From positions 2,979,001-3,043,000 of the forward strand of contig NC_011989.1 in the NCBI RefSeq assembly GCF_000016285.1: 64,000 bases of DNA. The letters run 5' to 3'. Source of the DNA: Allorhizobium ampelinum S4 (GTDB lineage: Bacteria > Pseudomonadota > Alphaproteobacteria > Rhizobiales > Rhizobiaceae). The stretch's first letter is position 1; each line of letters starts with the position of its first letter. The notes under the pieces are model-generated. The model saw only the letters and a program-made list of their open reading frames with translations. It was not told where the DNA came from and did not search any database. The position numbers and the translations under genes are program-made. Below, piece by piece: positions 1 to 8,464 of the stretch.

Positions 1-831
1 CATCAGGGTCGAGGGCAGGACCGCGAAGCGCTCCGGCTTTGCCATCGGCAAGGCCTGCCAGAGCGGGCTTTTTGCCAGCACCGGCATGACATCGGCGGGA
101 ACAGGCTCGAAGGCAATCAGCCGGGCGCGCGGATCGGTGATTGTCGCCAGACTCTCGATGCCGATCAGCTCGAAACCCCAGTAATTGCCAGGCTTCGTCC
201 ATGCATTGGTAAGGCCGAGCCGCTGGAGGACATCGTGATAAAGGCCGGGTGCCGTATAGACCCGCACATGGCGGGCATCCATGAAATTGACCAGTGCCAC
301 CGGCGGCGCATTCAGCCGGGCAAGGCGAGCGCGGCAGGCATCAAAAAACGCATCGGCCTCGGCCAGAAAGGCCTCGGCCCTCGCCTCCAGCCGCATGACC
401 TTGCCGAGATCCCGCGTCGCACTGTAAGAGGCGGTCAGGATATCGGTGGTGTCAGGCGCATAAACGCTGGCGCGAAACAGCGGCGCCAAGGCTTGCAGCC
501 GCGGGTTCAGCGGGTCGTTAAAGGCCGTGGACAGGATCAGGTCGGGCTTCAGGGCGATCAGCAATTCGAAATTGACCTCCCAGGACGAGCCGAGATCGAT
601 CACGCCGTCAGGCATACGCGGCTCTTCCACCCATTTGTCCCAATCGGCCAGAGACGCCACTGCCAGAGGTGTGACCCCGAAGGCCAGCAGGGTCGAGGCA
701 AGGCCGTAATCCAGGCAAACGACGCGGCTGGGCCGGGCTTCGTCGGCGCGGGCAACGGATGTCATCAACAAGCTCACACCCCCCGCCAAAAGATGGCGGC
801 GGCTGAGCGGCAGGAAAGGATCAGCAGACAT
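1..831 (-). CDS. fhuD: Ferric hydroxamate ABC transporter substrate-binding protein FhuD (partial, C-terminus outside window)
   Basis: Reading leftward from the ATG at 831 gives MSADPFLPLSRRHLLAGG, a signal peptide with a twin-arginine-like SRRHLL stretch, then a mature part beginning near ADEARPSRVVCLDYG. The phrases VVCLDYGLASTLLAFGVTPLAV and LIALKPDLILSTAFN are typical of the periplasmic-binding domain of siderophore-iron transporters. It would capture ferric hydroxamates in the periplasm and pass them to the FhuB permease, which should lie left of the window. The start overlaps the end of fhuC by 11 nt, so the two are translationally linked. About 277 codons are present and no stop is reached before base 1. 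The assignment to FhuD rather than another ferric-siderophore binding protein rests mainly on the FhuC neighbour. Confidence 0.85.
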   Translation of the reverse strand, partial: MSADPFLPLSRRHLLAGGVSLLMTSVARADEARPSRVVCLDYGLASTLLAFGVTPLAVASLADWDKWVEEPRMPDGVIDLGSSWEVNFELLIALKPDLILSTAFNDPLNPRLQALAPLFRASVYAPDTTDILTASYSATRDLGKVMRLEARAEAFLAEADAFFDACRARLARLNAPPVALVNFMDARHVRVYTAPGLYHDVLQRLGLTNAWTKPGNYWGFELIGIESLATITDPRARLIAFEPVPADVMPVLAKSPLWQALPMAKPERFAVLPSTLM

Positions 832-1636
832 AGGCGAGCGGGATCTCCAAACCTGGATGGCGGGTGACGTCCATATCGACGCCGTAGATGGCGTTCAGCG
901 TCTCGCGGGTCATCAAAGCCGTGGGGGAGCCCTCGGCAATCAATTGCCCGGCCTTCAGCGCATAGAGCCGGTCACAGAAACGGCTGGCCATGTTGATGTC
1001 ATGCAGGACGATGATGACGCTCAGACCCTTTTCCTGCGACAGGCGGCGCACCAGCGCCAGCACATCCATCTGATGGGCGATATCGAGCGCCGAGGTCGGC
1101 TCATCCAGCAGCAGGCATTCGCTGTCCTGCGCCACCAGCATGGCGATCCAGGCCCGCTGGCGCTCGCCGCCCGACAACGTATCCACCATGCGGTCCGCCA
1201 TCGGCAGGACATGGGTCAAGTCCAGCGCCTCCTCCACCTTGGCCTTGTCCGCCTCGGTAAACCGGCCAAGCGCGCCATGCCAGGGATAGCGTCCGCAGGC
1301 CACCAGTTCGCGCACGGTCATGCCATGGGCCGCCGTCACGTCCTGTGGCAGATAGGCAACCTTGCGGGCAAAATCGCGCGCGCCAAGCGCGCCGGCATCC
1401 GCCCCGGCAAAATGGATCGTCCCGGATGTCAGGCTTTGCTGGCGGGCGAGAAGCTTCAGCAATGTGGATTTGCCCGAACCATTATGGCCGACAAGACCGG
1501 AAATCTCACCCTTACGGAAACCGATCGACACATCCCGCAACAAGGCCCGGCCATCGACGGTGAAACCAAGCGCCTGCGTTTCGAAAATCATCTCCGGCTC
1601 GCCTGCGGCCAGGATTTTGCGATGTTCGCTCGCCAT
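821..1636 (-). CDS. fhuC: Ferric hydroxamate ABC transporter ATP-binding protein FhuC
   Basis: ATPase that powers import of ferric hydroxamates through FhuB. Visible motifs are Walker A (GHNGSGKST), the signature LSGGERQRAWIAMLVAQDS, Walker B (CLLLDEPTSALD) and the H-loop (VLHDINMASRFCD). The stretches KVAYLPQD, GMTVRELVACGRYPWHGALGRF and PTSALDIAHQ closely match remembered enterobacterial FhuC, so the assignment is firm. The start is uncertain. ATG 1636 has AGAGGATC at good spacing and is chosen here (271 aa). A near-identical copy of that ribosome-binding site plus ATG lies 21 nt upstream (ATG 1657), and ATG 1591 is a shorter option. Transcribed divergently from the AraC-type regulator. Confidence 0.92.
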   Translation of the reverse strand: MASEHRKILAAGEPEMIFETQALGFTVDGRALLRDVSIGFRKGEISGLVGHNGSGKSTLLKLLARQQSLTSGTIHFAGADAGALGARDFARKVAYLPQDVTAAHGMTVRELVACGRYPWHGALGRFTEADKAKVEEALDLTHVLPMADRMVDTLSGGERQRAWIAMLVAQDSECLLLDEPTSALDIAHQMDVLALVRRLSQEKGLSVIIVLHDINMASRFCDRLYALKAGQLIAEGSPTALMTRETLNAIYGVDMDVTRHPGLEIPLAYVC

Positions 1637-1680
1637 CAAAGATCCTCTAATACCCATCAAAGATCCCCTAATACAAGGTG
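1637..1680. repeat. Short tandem duplication at the fhuC start, resembling the edge of a dispersed repeat
   Basis: Two copies of an approximately 19-21 nt unit (ATCAAAGATCCTCTAATAC and ATCAAAGATCCCCTAATAC on the + strand) lie head to tail. On the - strand each copy supplies a purine-rich ribosome-binding sequence and an in-frame ATG. The block GATCCTCTAATACC also occurs at the left edge of the repeat at 7191-7243, so this may be a remnant of that family. Confidence 0.55.
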
Positions 1681-1710
1681 CCACTCAGCTTGAACTGGGC
1701 GGATAAAACA

Positions 1711-1725
1711 TGATAATAAAAATCA
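1711..1725. promoter_or_regulatory. Candidate iron-responsive operator (TGA-N9-TCA)
   Basis: The sequence TGATAATAAAAATCA fits the palindromic TGA-N9-TCA described for RirA-type iron-responsive operators in rhizobia. It sits in the AT-rich gap between the divergent fhuC and AraC-regulator genes. The core is short and will occur by chance every few kilobases, so the support comes from position: a second match lies upstream of the receptor gene. Confidence 0.5.
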
Positions 1726-1810
1726 ACTATACACAGTCTTGCCGCTTCGCAAGTGTGTTTTCAACTCTGTTTTGCCCATCGCCTGCACCTCACTTGTCCC
1801 GGATTGGCCA

Positions 1811-2710
1811 ATGTCCTACCTGCCCCGCATGACCAGCAAGATCGACGGACTGTCCGTCTCCTCCGGCCTGCACCGGCGCTATTGGAACGGCATGGTCGCC
1901 GATCTCTGGTCGGTGGATTGCCAAAGCGACGCGGGTGGCCAGTATGTCAGCAGCGATCCACGTCTGTTCATTCTTTTGGACGCCGCAGGCGAGGATGGGG
2001 CCGACCTCAGCATGGCTGAAGGCGGTGGCAAGCGGATTTCCGGAGCGATGGCCAGGGCAGCCCATTTCATTCCCGCCGGGTTGGAACTATCGACTGCGAT
2101 CACCGGGGTGAAAAGCCTACGGCATCTGGACCTGCATTTCGATGCCGATATCTTGCGGCACCGACTGGGCGAGGATGCCGGGCTGGCGGCATTGCACCAG
2201 CCGCGCTACCTTCTTGATGATCCTCGACTGCTGGCCCTGGCCGAACTGATCGCCGCCGATGTCGCCAATCCGCATCCCCTGCACGATCTCTATGGCGATG
2301 GGCTGGTCAGCGCGCTGCTGATCGACGTGCTGAACATTCGCCCCACCCCTACGCACCAACTGCCCAACCGCAAACGCAGCAAGCTGGCCGCCTGGCAGCT
2401 CCGCCGGGTTTGCGATTTCATCGAGGCCCATTGCCTGCGCACCATCCGGCTGGAGGAATTGGCCGGGCTGGCAGGCCTGTCACCCACCTATTTCAGCCAC
2501 GCCTTCAAGGCCTCGACGGGCCTGTCGCCGCATCAATGGCAGATGAAGGCGCGGATCGAAACGGTCAAGCAGCGGCTGCGCGACCCCGCCGTACCGCTGA
2601 CGGTAATTGCCGCCGAAACCGGCTTTGCCGACGCCGCCCATTTTGCCCGCAGCTTTCGCCGCGCCGTCGGCCTGTCGCCGTCCGAGTGGCGGCGAGTCCG
2701 GCTCAATTGA
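1811..2710 (+). CDS. AraC-family transcriptional regulator of siderophore uptake
   Basis: C-terminal AraC DNA-binding domain with two helix-turn-helix parts: VCDFIEAHCLRTIRLEELAG..LSPTYFSHAFKASTGLSPHQW, then VIAAETGFADAAHFARSFRRAVGLSPSEWRR. The N-terminal two thirds are a less conserved sensor region. Genes of this type beside fhu-like receptors usually activate the receptor when the cognate siderophore is present; the target is inferred from position only. ATG 1811 (299 aa) is chosen. A TTG at 1739 would extend it close to the promoter region, and ATG 1829 is also possible; none has a strong ribosome-binding site. It lies between the divergent fhuC and the co-directional receptor gene. Confidence 0.8.
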   Translation: MSYLPRMTSKIDGLSVSSGLHRRYWNGMVADLWSVDCQSDAGGQYVSSDPRLFILLDAAGEDGADLSMAEGGGKRISGAMARAAHFIPAGLELSTAITGVKSLRHLDLHFDADILRHRLGEDAGLAALHQPRYLLDDPRLLALAELIAADVANPHPLHDLYGDGLVSALLIDVLNIRPTPTHQLPNRKRSKLAAWQLRRVCDFIEAHCLRTIRLEELAGLAGLSPTYFSHAFKASTGLSPHQWQMKARIETVKQRLRDPAVPLTVIAAETGFADAAHFARSFRRAVGLSPSEWRRVRLN

Positions 2711-2856
2711 GGTGGATGGGTGAGGTGGCTGGGAAAGTCGCCCTGCCCGGTTCGGCAATCGCGGTGCAATACCCCTTAAAATTCTGTGCGGCGGGACACG
2801 GTTTGCCCAAATCCGTTCAAGCCGTCCATGCTTGCGACAAGCACGACAGAAATACA

Positions 2857-2871
2857 TGAATTAATTAGTCA
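2857..2871. promoter_or_regulatory. Candidate iron-responsive operator upstream of the TonB receptor gene
   Basis: TGAATTAATTAGTCA matches TGA-N9-TCA and ends about 48 nt before the receptor start codon, a reasonable place for a repressor site. It is the second such match in this iron-uptake cluster. Confidence 0.5.
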
Positions 2872-2919
2872 TCATTTGAAATTCATGCCCGGCTGGGGCA
2901 TCGGCAATAAGGTGATGAT

Positions 2920-5145
2920 ATGGGGACGGCATTGGTTCAGGCACGGAAAACAAAAGGGCAGCATCGCTCAAACCGGCATCGCGCCGCCCTGATGGCCGGG
3001 ATTGCCCTGCAGGCGCTGTGCCTGCCGGGCCTCGTCCATGCGCAAGACGCCACCACGCAATTGTCGACCATCACCGTCGAAGGCAAGAGCGAAACCGCGA
3101 CCGGGCCTGTCGATGGCTATGTGGCCAAGCGCACATCGACAGGCTCGAAATCCGATACGCCCATCGCACAAGTGCCGCAATCGGTCTCGGTGATCGGCAC
3201 CGCCGAAATGGCCGATCGCGGCGTCACCAACAAGGTCGATGAAGCCCTTCGCTATACATCCGGCGTCTATACCCAGCCTTTCGGGGCCGATGGCGACACC
3301 AACTGGATGTATATTCGCGGCTTCGAGGCTACCCAGACCGGCAGCTTCCTTGATGGCCTGAACCTGTGGAGCTATGGCTTCGGTGGGTTTCTGGTGGACC
3401 CTATCGTGCTGGAGCGGGTGGAAGTGCTGAAAGGCCCGGCCTCGGTTCTCTATGGCGGCTCCAATCCGGGCGGCATTGTCAACATGGTCGGCAAGCGTCC
3501 GACGGGGGAAAAATTTCTCACCACCGAAATCGGCATCAACAATTATGGCAATGCCTTCCTGACCTTCGATACCGGCGACACGATCAAGGACAGCGATGTC
3601 AGCTACCGGGTGACTGGCAAGATCGCTGGCGGCGACAAGGCTGCCGATTATTCCCATGATTTCCGTGGCGTGATCATGCCGCAAATCACTTGGGCTCCGG
3701 ATGATGGCACCAAGCTGAATGTCTATGCCTATTATTCCTATCTCGACCAGACCTCCGGCACCAATGGCTTCCTGCCCTATGTCGGCACGGTGGAAAAAGC
3801 CTCCTTCGGGCGGATCGACCGGGATGCCTATTATGGTGAGCCGGGCAGCGACTACAGCTATTCGCGCCAGACCATGGTGGGTACGGATTTCAGCCACGAG
3901 CTTGAAAACGGCTGGACGTTTTCGCAGACGGCTCGTTACTCCTACCTCAACAAGGCCGAGAACACGCCCTATACCTATGGGTATTACGATCCGGCCACCG
4001 GCAGCAATTATCTCTCGGAACCGACAAGCAGCGATGCCTACCTGACACGGCTTGGCTTCAGCCACCATACCGAAGTCAATTCCTTCGCCATCGACAATCA
4101 CCTGAACGGCGAGGTCGAGACCGGAGCGCTGAAGCATGACCTAACGCTGGGCGTCGATTACAAATTCTACCAGCTCGATCAGGTGCAGGCCAGCACCACC
4201 GACACGCCGATCAGCGCTACTGATCCGGTCTATGGCACGACCCAGCCCGCCAATTCGGTCTATCTCAACCAGATCCTGCGCCAGAACCAGATCGGCGGCT
4301 ATGTGCAAGACCAGATCCATTTCGGTGGCGGCTTTATCGCCACGCTGAATGGCCGTTACGACTATGTCTACACCACGTCCAACGACCGTACCGCCAGCAA
4401 TGCCGACTATGACAGCAATGAGAGTGCGGCCAGCGGCCGGGCGGGTCTCGCCTATCAATTCGACAATGGCTTGACGCCCTATGTCAGTGTCGCCAGCTTC
4501 TTCAATCCACAGATCGGCGTGACCCAGGGCGATCCGTTGAAGGCGGAAAAAGGCGAACAATATGAAGCGGGCGTCAAATACGAGCCGAGCTTCTTTCCGG
4601 GCATGATCACCGCCTCGGTCTTCCAGATTGACAAGAAGAACTGGACCGTCACCGATCCACTGACCTTTCTCTCCACCCAGATCGGCGAGGTGCGCTCGCG
4701 CGGCTTCGAGCTGGAAGGCAAGGTCGAGCTGAATGCCGATTGGAAGGCGCTGGCCTCCTTCACCTATCAGGATCTGGAGATTCTCGAACACGCCGATAGC
4801 TCGCTGATCGGCAATTCACCCTATCTCGTGCCAAAGATGCTGGCCTCCGCCTGGCTGGATTACGCCATTCCAACCACGGTCATGGCCGGAAAGCTTGAGG
4901 GCGTCAGCCTGGGCGGTGGCATTCGCTATCAGGGCGAAAGCTGGGCCGATTACGCCAATACCAAAAAAGTGCCTGACGCCGTGCTGTTCGATGCCGCCAT
5001 TCGTTACAAGAAAGACGACTGGGGTGCGGCACTGACAGTCACCAACCTGTTCGACAAGCAATATGTCTCCGGCTGCCAGGGCACGCTGACCTGCGGCTAT
5101 GGCGAAGGGCGCACGGTGACGCTGAAGATTTCGAAAAGCTGGTAA
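2920..5145 (+). CDS. TonB-dependent ferric siderophore receptor (FhuA/FoxA type)
   Basis: 741 aa outer-membrane receptor. An extended basic N-terminus precedes a hydrophobic signal segment (AALMAGIALQALCLPGLVHAQ), with likely cleavage after VHA near residue 41. A TonB-box-like LSTITVEG follows. Then comes the plug domain (PQSVSVIGTAEMADRG, YIRGFE, VEVLKGPASVLYGGSNPGGIVN) and the long barrel ending in an aromatic residue (KISKSW). The start has AAGGTG just upstream. The fhuC/fhuD neighbours suggest a ferric hydroxamate substrate, but the exact siderophore cannot be read from the sequence. Probably iron-repressed through the operator-like site upstream. Confidence 0.9.
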   Translation: MGTALVQARKTKGQHRSNRHRAALMAGIALQALCLPGLVHAQDATTQLSTITVEGKSETATGPVDGYVAKRTSTGSKSDTPIAQVPQSVSVIGTAEMADRGVTNKVDEALRYTSGVYTQPFGADGDTNWMYIRGFEATQTGSFLDGLNLWSYGFGGFLVDPIVLERVEVLKGPASVLYGGSNPGGIVNMVGKRPTGEKFLTTEIGINNYGNAFLTFDTGDTIKDSDVSYRVTGKIAGGDKAADYSHDFRGVIMPQITWAPDDGTKLNVYAYYSYLDQTSGTNGFLPYVGTVEKASFGRIDRDAYYGEPGSDYSYSRQTMVGTDFSHELENGWTFSQTARYSYLNKAENTPYTYGYYDPATGSNYLSEPTSSDAYLTRLGFSHHTEVNSFAIDNHLNGEVETGALKHDLTLGVDYKFYQLDQVQASTTDTPISATDPVYGTTQPANSVYLNQILRQNQIGGYVQDQIHFGGGFIATLNGRYDYVYTTSNDRTASNADYDSNESAASGRAGLAYQFDNGLTPYVSVASFFNPQIGVTQGDPLKAEKGEQYEAGVKYEPSFFPGMITASVFQIDKKNWTVTDPLTFLSTQIGEVRSRGFELEGKVELNADWKALASFTYQDLEILEHADSSLIGNSPYLVPKMLASAWLDYAIPTTVMAGKLEGVSLGGGIRYQGESWADYANTKKVPDAVLFDAAIRYKKDDWGAALTVTNLFDKQYVSGCQGTLTCGYGEGRTVTLKISKSW

Positions 5146-5195
5146 GGTTTTATCAGAACACCTATCGCGCCGCCTGCACCACAGGCGGCGCTGGA

Positions 5196-5921
5196 TTATC
5201 GCAACAGATCGAGGTTACGACTGGTGACCGAGCGGATCGACAGGGTCCGCATCAGATCGGCCAATTGTTCCGGCTTCACCTTGGCGTCGCAATAGCGGAG
5301 CGTGACCCGCACCGGCAGTTCCAGTTCGGACTTGTCGGACAGGCTGACCGCGGTCTTGAAGGCACGCGGGTCTTTCACCGCCTGCCAGGCATAAACGCAG
5401 GCGCCGCCGCTTTTGCCGAGCGTGCCAGTGGCAACCCCGAATTGCCCATAGCCGTTCTGGTGAATGGCGGTGTCGGTCACCATTTTGACACCAGGAAACA
5501 GTTTCTTGATCGACGCGGGCGCTTCATCGGTCATCGCCATCTGGCGAAAGCGGTCGCTGTCGGCAAGCCCGATCTCGATTGCCAGGCTGTTTTCACCAAG
5601 CTTGCCGGCGGTCGGGTATAGCAGGGTCTGAAAAGCCGATGCTGGCTCGACGCGATGACGATTGCCCGTGATCGGTGCCGTCAGACCGGAGAGTTTCAGC
5701 ATCGCCACTTCGGGCGCGCCCTTTTCCACAGCCTGTGTCTTTGCCGCCAGCGGCTTCTTCTTGGAAATCGACCCTGTTGAGCCCGGATCGATACCAGCCA
5801 CGCAGGAAGACGCCGCCAAGGCGACGCCAAGCATCGACAGAAGCGTTCCGATCCGTCGCAAGTTTCGATGTGCGGCACGGGCACTACCCTTGCCGGGACA
5901 TTGGTCATCTGTGGTTTTCAT
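5196..5921 (-). CDS. BcsN-like putative lipoprotein
   Basis: 241 aa with a basic N-terminus, a hydrophobic segment (TLLSMLGVALAAS) and a lipobox-like cysteine at residue 40 (ASSC), so likely an exported lipoprotein. The C-terminal half carries KKLFPGVKM, QNGYGQFGVATG and GGACVYAWQ. These resemble phrases I associate with BcsN, an accessory protein found with cellulose synthesis genes in Agrobacterium and relatives. No cellulose synthase gene is nearby, so if the match holds this is an orphan copy. The start ATG 5921 is preceded by GAGG at 9 nt. It converges on the receptor gene, with 50 nt between the stops. Confidence 0.6.
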   Translation of the reverse strand: MKTTDDQCPGKGSARAAHRNLRRIGTLLSMLGVALAASSCVAGIDPGSTGSISKKKPLAAKTQAVEKGAPEVAMLKLSGLTAPITGNRHRVEPASAFQTLLYPTAGKLGENSLAIEIGLADSDRFRQMAMTDEAPASIKKLFPGVKMVTDTAIHQNGYGQFGVATGTLGKSGGACVYAWQAVKDPRAFKTAVSLSDKSELELPVRVTLRYCDAKVKPEQLADLMRTLSIRSVTSRNLDLLR

Positions 5922-6233
5922 AGCCGTTTACCTCGTCAAACCCATCCTACCGCATCATTTCTTAAATCAGGATTGATTTAAGGCGAAATAATCCGGCCCA
6001 GTCGTTTTGTGCAGCGTCCTCGCACCGTCTGCAAGACGGGCAGCGCTGTGGTTGCCGCAAGCTTTAGTGATCGAAGTGTTAACGAAATATTAAAGGGAAG
6101 AGACCGACTGTCTCATGCTGCAACAGCAATGGTTGCAGGCCAAAACCCATGGCTATCACCGGTAAATGAAATGAAAACTTTTCGTTAAATTTTAGCGAAT
6201 ATGATGAGGGGTGATAGAAGAGGTATGATTGTA
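5922..6233. other. Divergent intergenic region, 312 nt
   Basis: Holds the upstream regions of the BcsN-like gene (-) and the SLT lipoprotein gene (+). Parts are AT-rich (for example around 6160-6200). I see no coding sequence, clear operator or strong hairpin. Confidence 0.5.
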
Positions 6234-6809
6234 ATGCGTAGAATCCTCATCATCGCCCTCTTGCTGGCTTTGGCAAGCTGCGCCCGGCCGCCCAGCCAGA
6301 TCCGCAACGCCTGCGCGATCTTCGAGCAGAAGGACGGGGCCTTTGAAAACTGGAAACGCGCCGCCCGCTCGGTGGAGCGAGAATACGGCGTTCCGGTGCC
6401 AATCCTGCTGGCGACCATCTATACCGAATCCAGCTTCCGCGCCCGTGCCCGGCCACCCAGACGCTATATTCTCGGCTTCATTCCGTGGAAGCGCGTCTCG
6501 ACGGCCTATGGCTATTCGCAGGCGCTTGACGGCACCTGGGACCGCTATCAGCGTGAAACGGGTCGTTACCTTGCCCGGCGCACCAATTTCGGCGACGCCG
6601 TCCGCTTCATCGGCTGGTATCACTACCAGAGCCACCTGCGTAACGGCATCCCCTTCAGCAGCCCCTATAACATCTATCTGGCCTACCATTCCGGCCAGGA
6701 CGGCTACCGCCGAGGCGCTTACCGCGCCCGCCCGGAGGCTTTGGCCGGTGCCAAGCGCTTTGCCGCCATCACCGCCGTTTACGAGCAGCAGCTGCGCCGC
6801 TGCCCGTGA
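6234..6809 (+). CDS. Small SLT-domain lipoprotein, putative lytic transglycosylase
   Basis: 191 aa. The N-terminus RRILIIALLLALASC is a lipoprotein signal with the acceptor cysteine at residue 16. The remainder is a compact SLT fold. ILLATIYTESSFRA carries the candidate catalytic glutamate E65, STAYGYSQALDGTWDRYQ corresponds to the second SLT motif, and NIYLAYHSGQDGYRRG to the tyrosine-containing third. It would cleave glycosidic bonds of peptidoglycan from the outer-membrane or periplasmic side. ATG 6234 is chosen because it begins the signal peptide and has AGAGG 10 nt upstream. Upstream in-frame ATGs at 6201, 6204 and 6225 are less likely. Confidence 0.82.
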   Translation: MRRILIIALLLALASCARPPSQIRNACAIFEQKDGAFENWKRAARSVEREYGVPVPILLATIYTESSFRARARPPRRYILGFIPWKRVSTAYGYSQALDGTWDRYQRETGRYLARRTNFGDAVRFIGWYHYQSHLRNGIPFSSPYNIYLAYHSGQDGYRRGAYRARPEALAGAKRFAAITAVYEQQLRRCP

Positions 6810-6904
6810 GGCTTGGCGTTACATCCGCAAGTGTCCTGAAGAGAATACGGTCTGGGGCCGCAATGCGGGTAAAATAGTAACACGACGCAAACATTTTTAT
6901 ATGC

Positions 6905-7075
6905 CGCTTACCCCCCCTCTACCCTGCCGGGCATCTCCTCCTCATGGGGGGAGATCGATATGTGGAAACCACTTACCCTACAGAAACCTTGTTATTTCCA
7001 GCATATTCAGTCGCTAAAAAGATATGCCGTATGTGCTTTTTACCGATCTCCCCCATGAGGGGTAAGGAGTGGTTA
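6905..7075. repeat. RIME-like intergenic mosaic repeat, two arms
   Basis: The left arm (about 6905-6956) contains CCCCCCTCTACCCTGCCGG followed by a palindromic CTCCTCATGGGGGGAGATC. The right arm (about 7050-7075) contains GATCTCCCCCATGAGGGG in inverted sense. The same arms recur at 40096-40282. This matches what is known of Rhizobium intergenic mosaic elements. The spacer has no gene. Confidence 0.7.
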
Positions 7076-7190
7076 GCAAAGCCGATGAACCGATCCAGTG
7101 AATCGTTTTACATGACGAACGCTAGCAAGCCAGAGGAATAAGCCACGGGTAAAAACGAAAGCGTCGTGTACTGTCAATCGGAGCCGGCAC

Positions 7191-7243
7191 GATCCTCTAA
7201 TACCAAGTCTCGAAGATGCGTCAGCATGTCATAGCCTTGGTAT
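7191..7243. repeat. Dispersed palindromic repeat, copy 1
   Basis: GATCCTCTAATACCAAGTCT followed by CGAAGATGCGTCAGCATG, with 8-bp outer arms ATACCAAG (7200-7207) and CTTGGTAT (7236-7243). The core TAATACCA(A/G)GTCTCGAAGATGC recurs at 24279-24299 upstream of tolQ, and the left edge recurs at the fhuC start. Confidence 0.6.
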
Positions 7244-7277
7244 GAATGGAGAGCCGGACGCACAAATACGGCGCATG

Positions 7278-7305
7278 AAAAAACCCCCGATCTTGCGATC
7301 GGAGG
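7278..7305 (-). terminator. Rho-independent terminator of the Tim44-domain gene
   Basis: On the - strand a stem built on CCGATC/GATCGG (7302-7287), extended by flanking G:C pairs, is followed by a run of six U (7283-7278). It lies about 40 nt after the stop codon. Confidence 0.75.
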
Positions 7306-7344
7306 CTCTCATAACTCTTGGCTTTTGCTGTTGGTCCGTTCGTC

Positions 7345-8346
7345 TCAGGCCGACTGGATTGCCGAGATGCTCCAGCCCGAACCGGGGCGGCGCACGAAGG
7401 TCCAGACTTCCACCGACTGCTGCGGATGATCGGGATCACCATCCACCACAGCGCCGGTGGCGCGGTCACGCATCACATCGATCGCTTCATAGCGCATAGC
7501 GACGGTGGCATAATCAACAGTGCCTTCGCGCCAGGCTTCGGCCAGATCACCCTGCAGAAGATGGACATCACGCACCTCGTTCTTGACGCCCTTGGTCGCG
7601 TGTTCACCAAGCTCTTCGGCGAGGTAGGACATGGCTTCCGGCGTGGTGATCCGGCGAAGCGCCGAATAATCTTCCTCTGCATAGGCCTTCTGCATGTCTT
7701 TCAGCAGGCTCTCGAAAATCTCCAGATCCTTCGGGCCGATGCCGACATCATCTGTACCGGCCTTAACAACGGCCGGACGAGTGGCACCGAGTGCCGCGCC
7801 AGATCCCATTTTCGGAATGGAGAAGCCACCGAAACCGCTAGGCGATCCCCCGGACGAACCTTGCGGAGCACTCCCCGGCTGCGACATGTCATTGCGCGAG
7901 ACCGGACCGGCATAGGACGACGCCGTGCGATTGCGGTTGAAGAACCGCATGGCCAGCATGATCAAGCCGCCAATCAGCAAGATCTGGAACAGCATGCCGA
8001 ACATGCCAGCCGCACCGCCGAAGCCGCCGCCGAGCAACATGCCGAACAGACCACCCATCAAAAGGCCGCCCATCAAACCACCGGCCATGCCACCGAACAG
8101 ACCGCGCGAAGCGGGCTGCTGCATGCCGGGCGTTGTCGCACCGTTATTCGGTGTCATGCTCCGCTGAATGGGGGCTGCGGTCGTTGGCGCGGTGCTGGTG
8201 GCTGGTGGGGCGCTAAAGGTGCGCTCGCCACGGCTGCCAAAACTGCTGGAGCTTCCGGCCCGGCGGGCCTCCGCGAAATCGACCGCTGACAGGGTCACTG
8301 CCACTCCGATTGCCACGATGCCGATGATCCTGCCTGCTCTTCCCAT
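7345..8346 (-). CDS. Tim44-domain inner-membrane protein
   Basis: 333 aa. The N-terminal signal/anchor is GRIIGIVAIGVAVTLSAVDFAEA. A Ser/Gly/Pro-rich linker follows, then a glycine-rich double hydrophobic segment (GGMAGGLMGGLLMGGLFGMLLGGG and MFQILLIGGLIMLAMRFF). The C-terminal Tim44-like domain includes DLEIFESLLKDMQKAYAEEDYSALRRITTPEAMSYLAEEL and ends in EVWTFVRRPGSGWSISAIQ. Related bacterial proteins are membrane-bound members of the Tim44/TimA superfamily whose role is poorly known. The start at 8346 has AGAGAGGACGTC immediately upstream; an ATG at 8391 would add 15 unlikely residues. It is followed by its own terminator. Confidence 0.85.
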   Translation of the reverse strand: MGRAGRIIGIVAIGVAVTLSAVDFAEARRAGSSSSFGSRGERTFSAPPATSTAPTTAAPIQRSMTPNNGATTPGMQQPASRGLFGGMAGGLMGGLLMGGLFGMLLGGGFGGAAGMFGMLFQILLIGGLIMLAMRFFNRNRTASSYAGPVSRNDMSQPGSAPQGSSGGSPSGFGGFSIPKMGSGAALGATRPAVVKAGTDDVGIGPKDLEIFESLLKDMQKAYAEEDYSALRRITTPEAMSYLAEELGEHATKGVKNEVRDVHLLQGDLAEAWREGTVDYATVAMRYEAIDVMRDRATGAVVDGDPDHPQQSVEVWTFVRRPGSGWSISAIQSA

Positions 8347-8464
8347 GACGTCCTCTCTCCAACCTTCGCCCTTTCGGGCTTTCCTGCCCAAATGAGCCTT
8401 CCTTGCCCATATGGCGATGGACTTGTCGGATGTTAAGGGCCGGACCGCAAAAAACGGCCCACCC

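Larger units (their letters stand above)
6810..7344. other. Gene-free intergenic region, 535 nt, with repeats
   Basis: No convincing coding sequence. It holds a RIME-like mosaic palindrome (6905-7075), a dispersed short palindrome (7191-7243) and a terminator for the Tim44-domain gene on the - strand (7278-7305). Confidence 0.7.
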
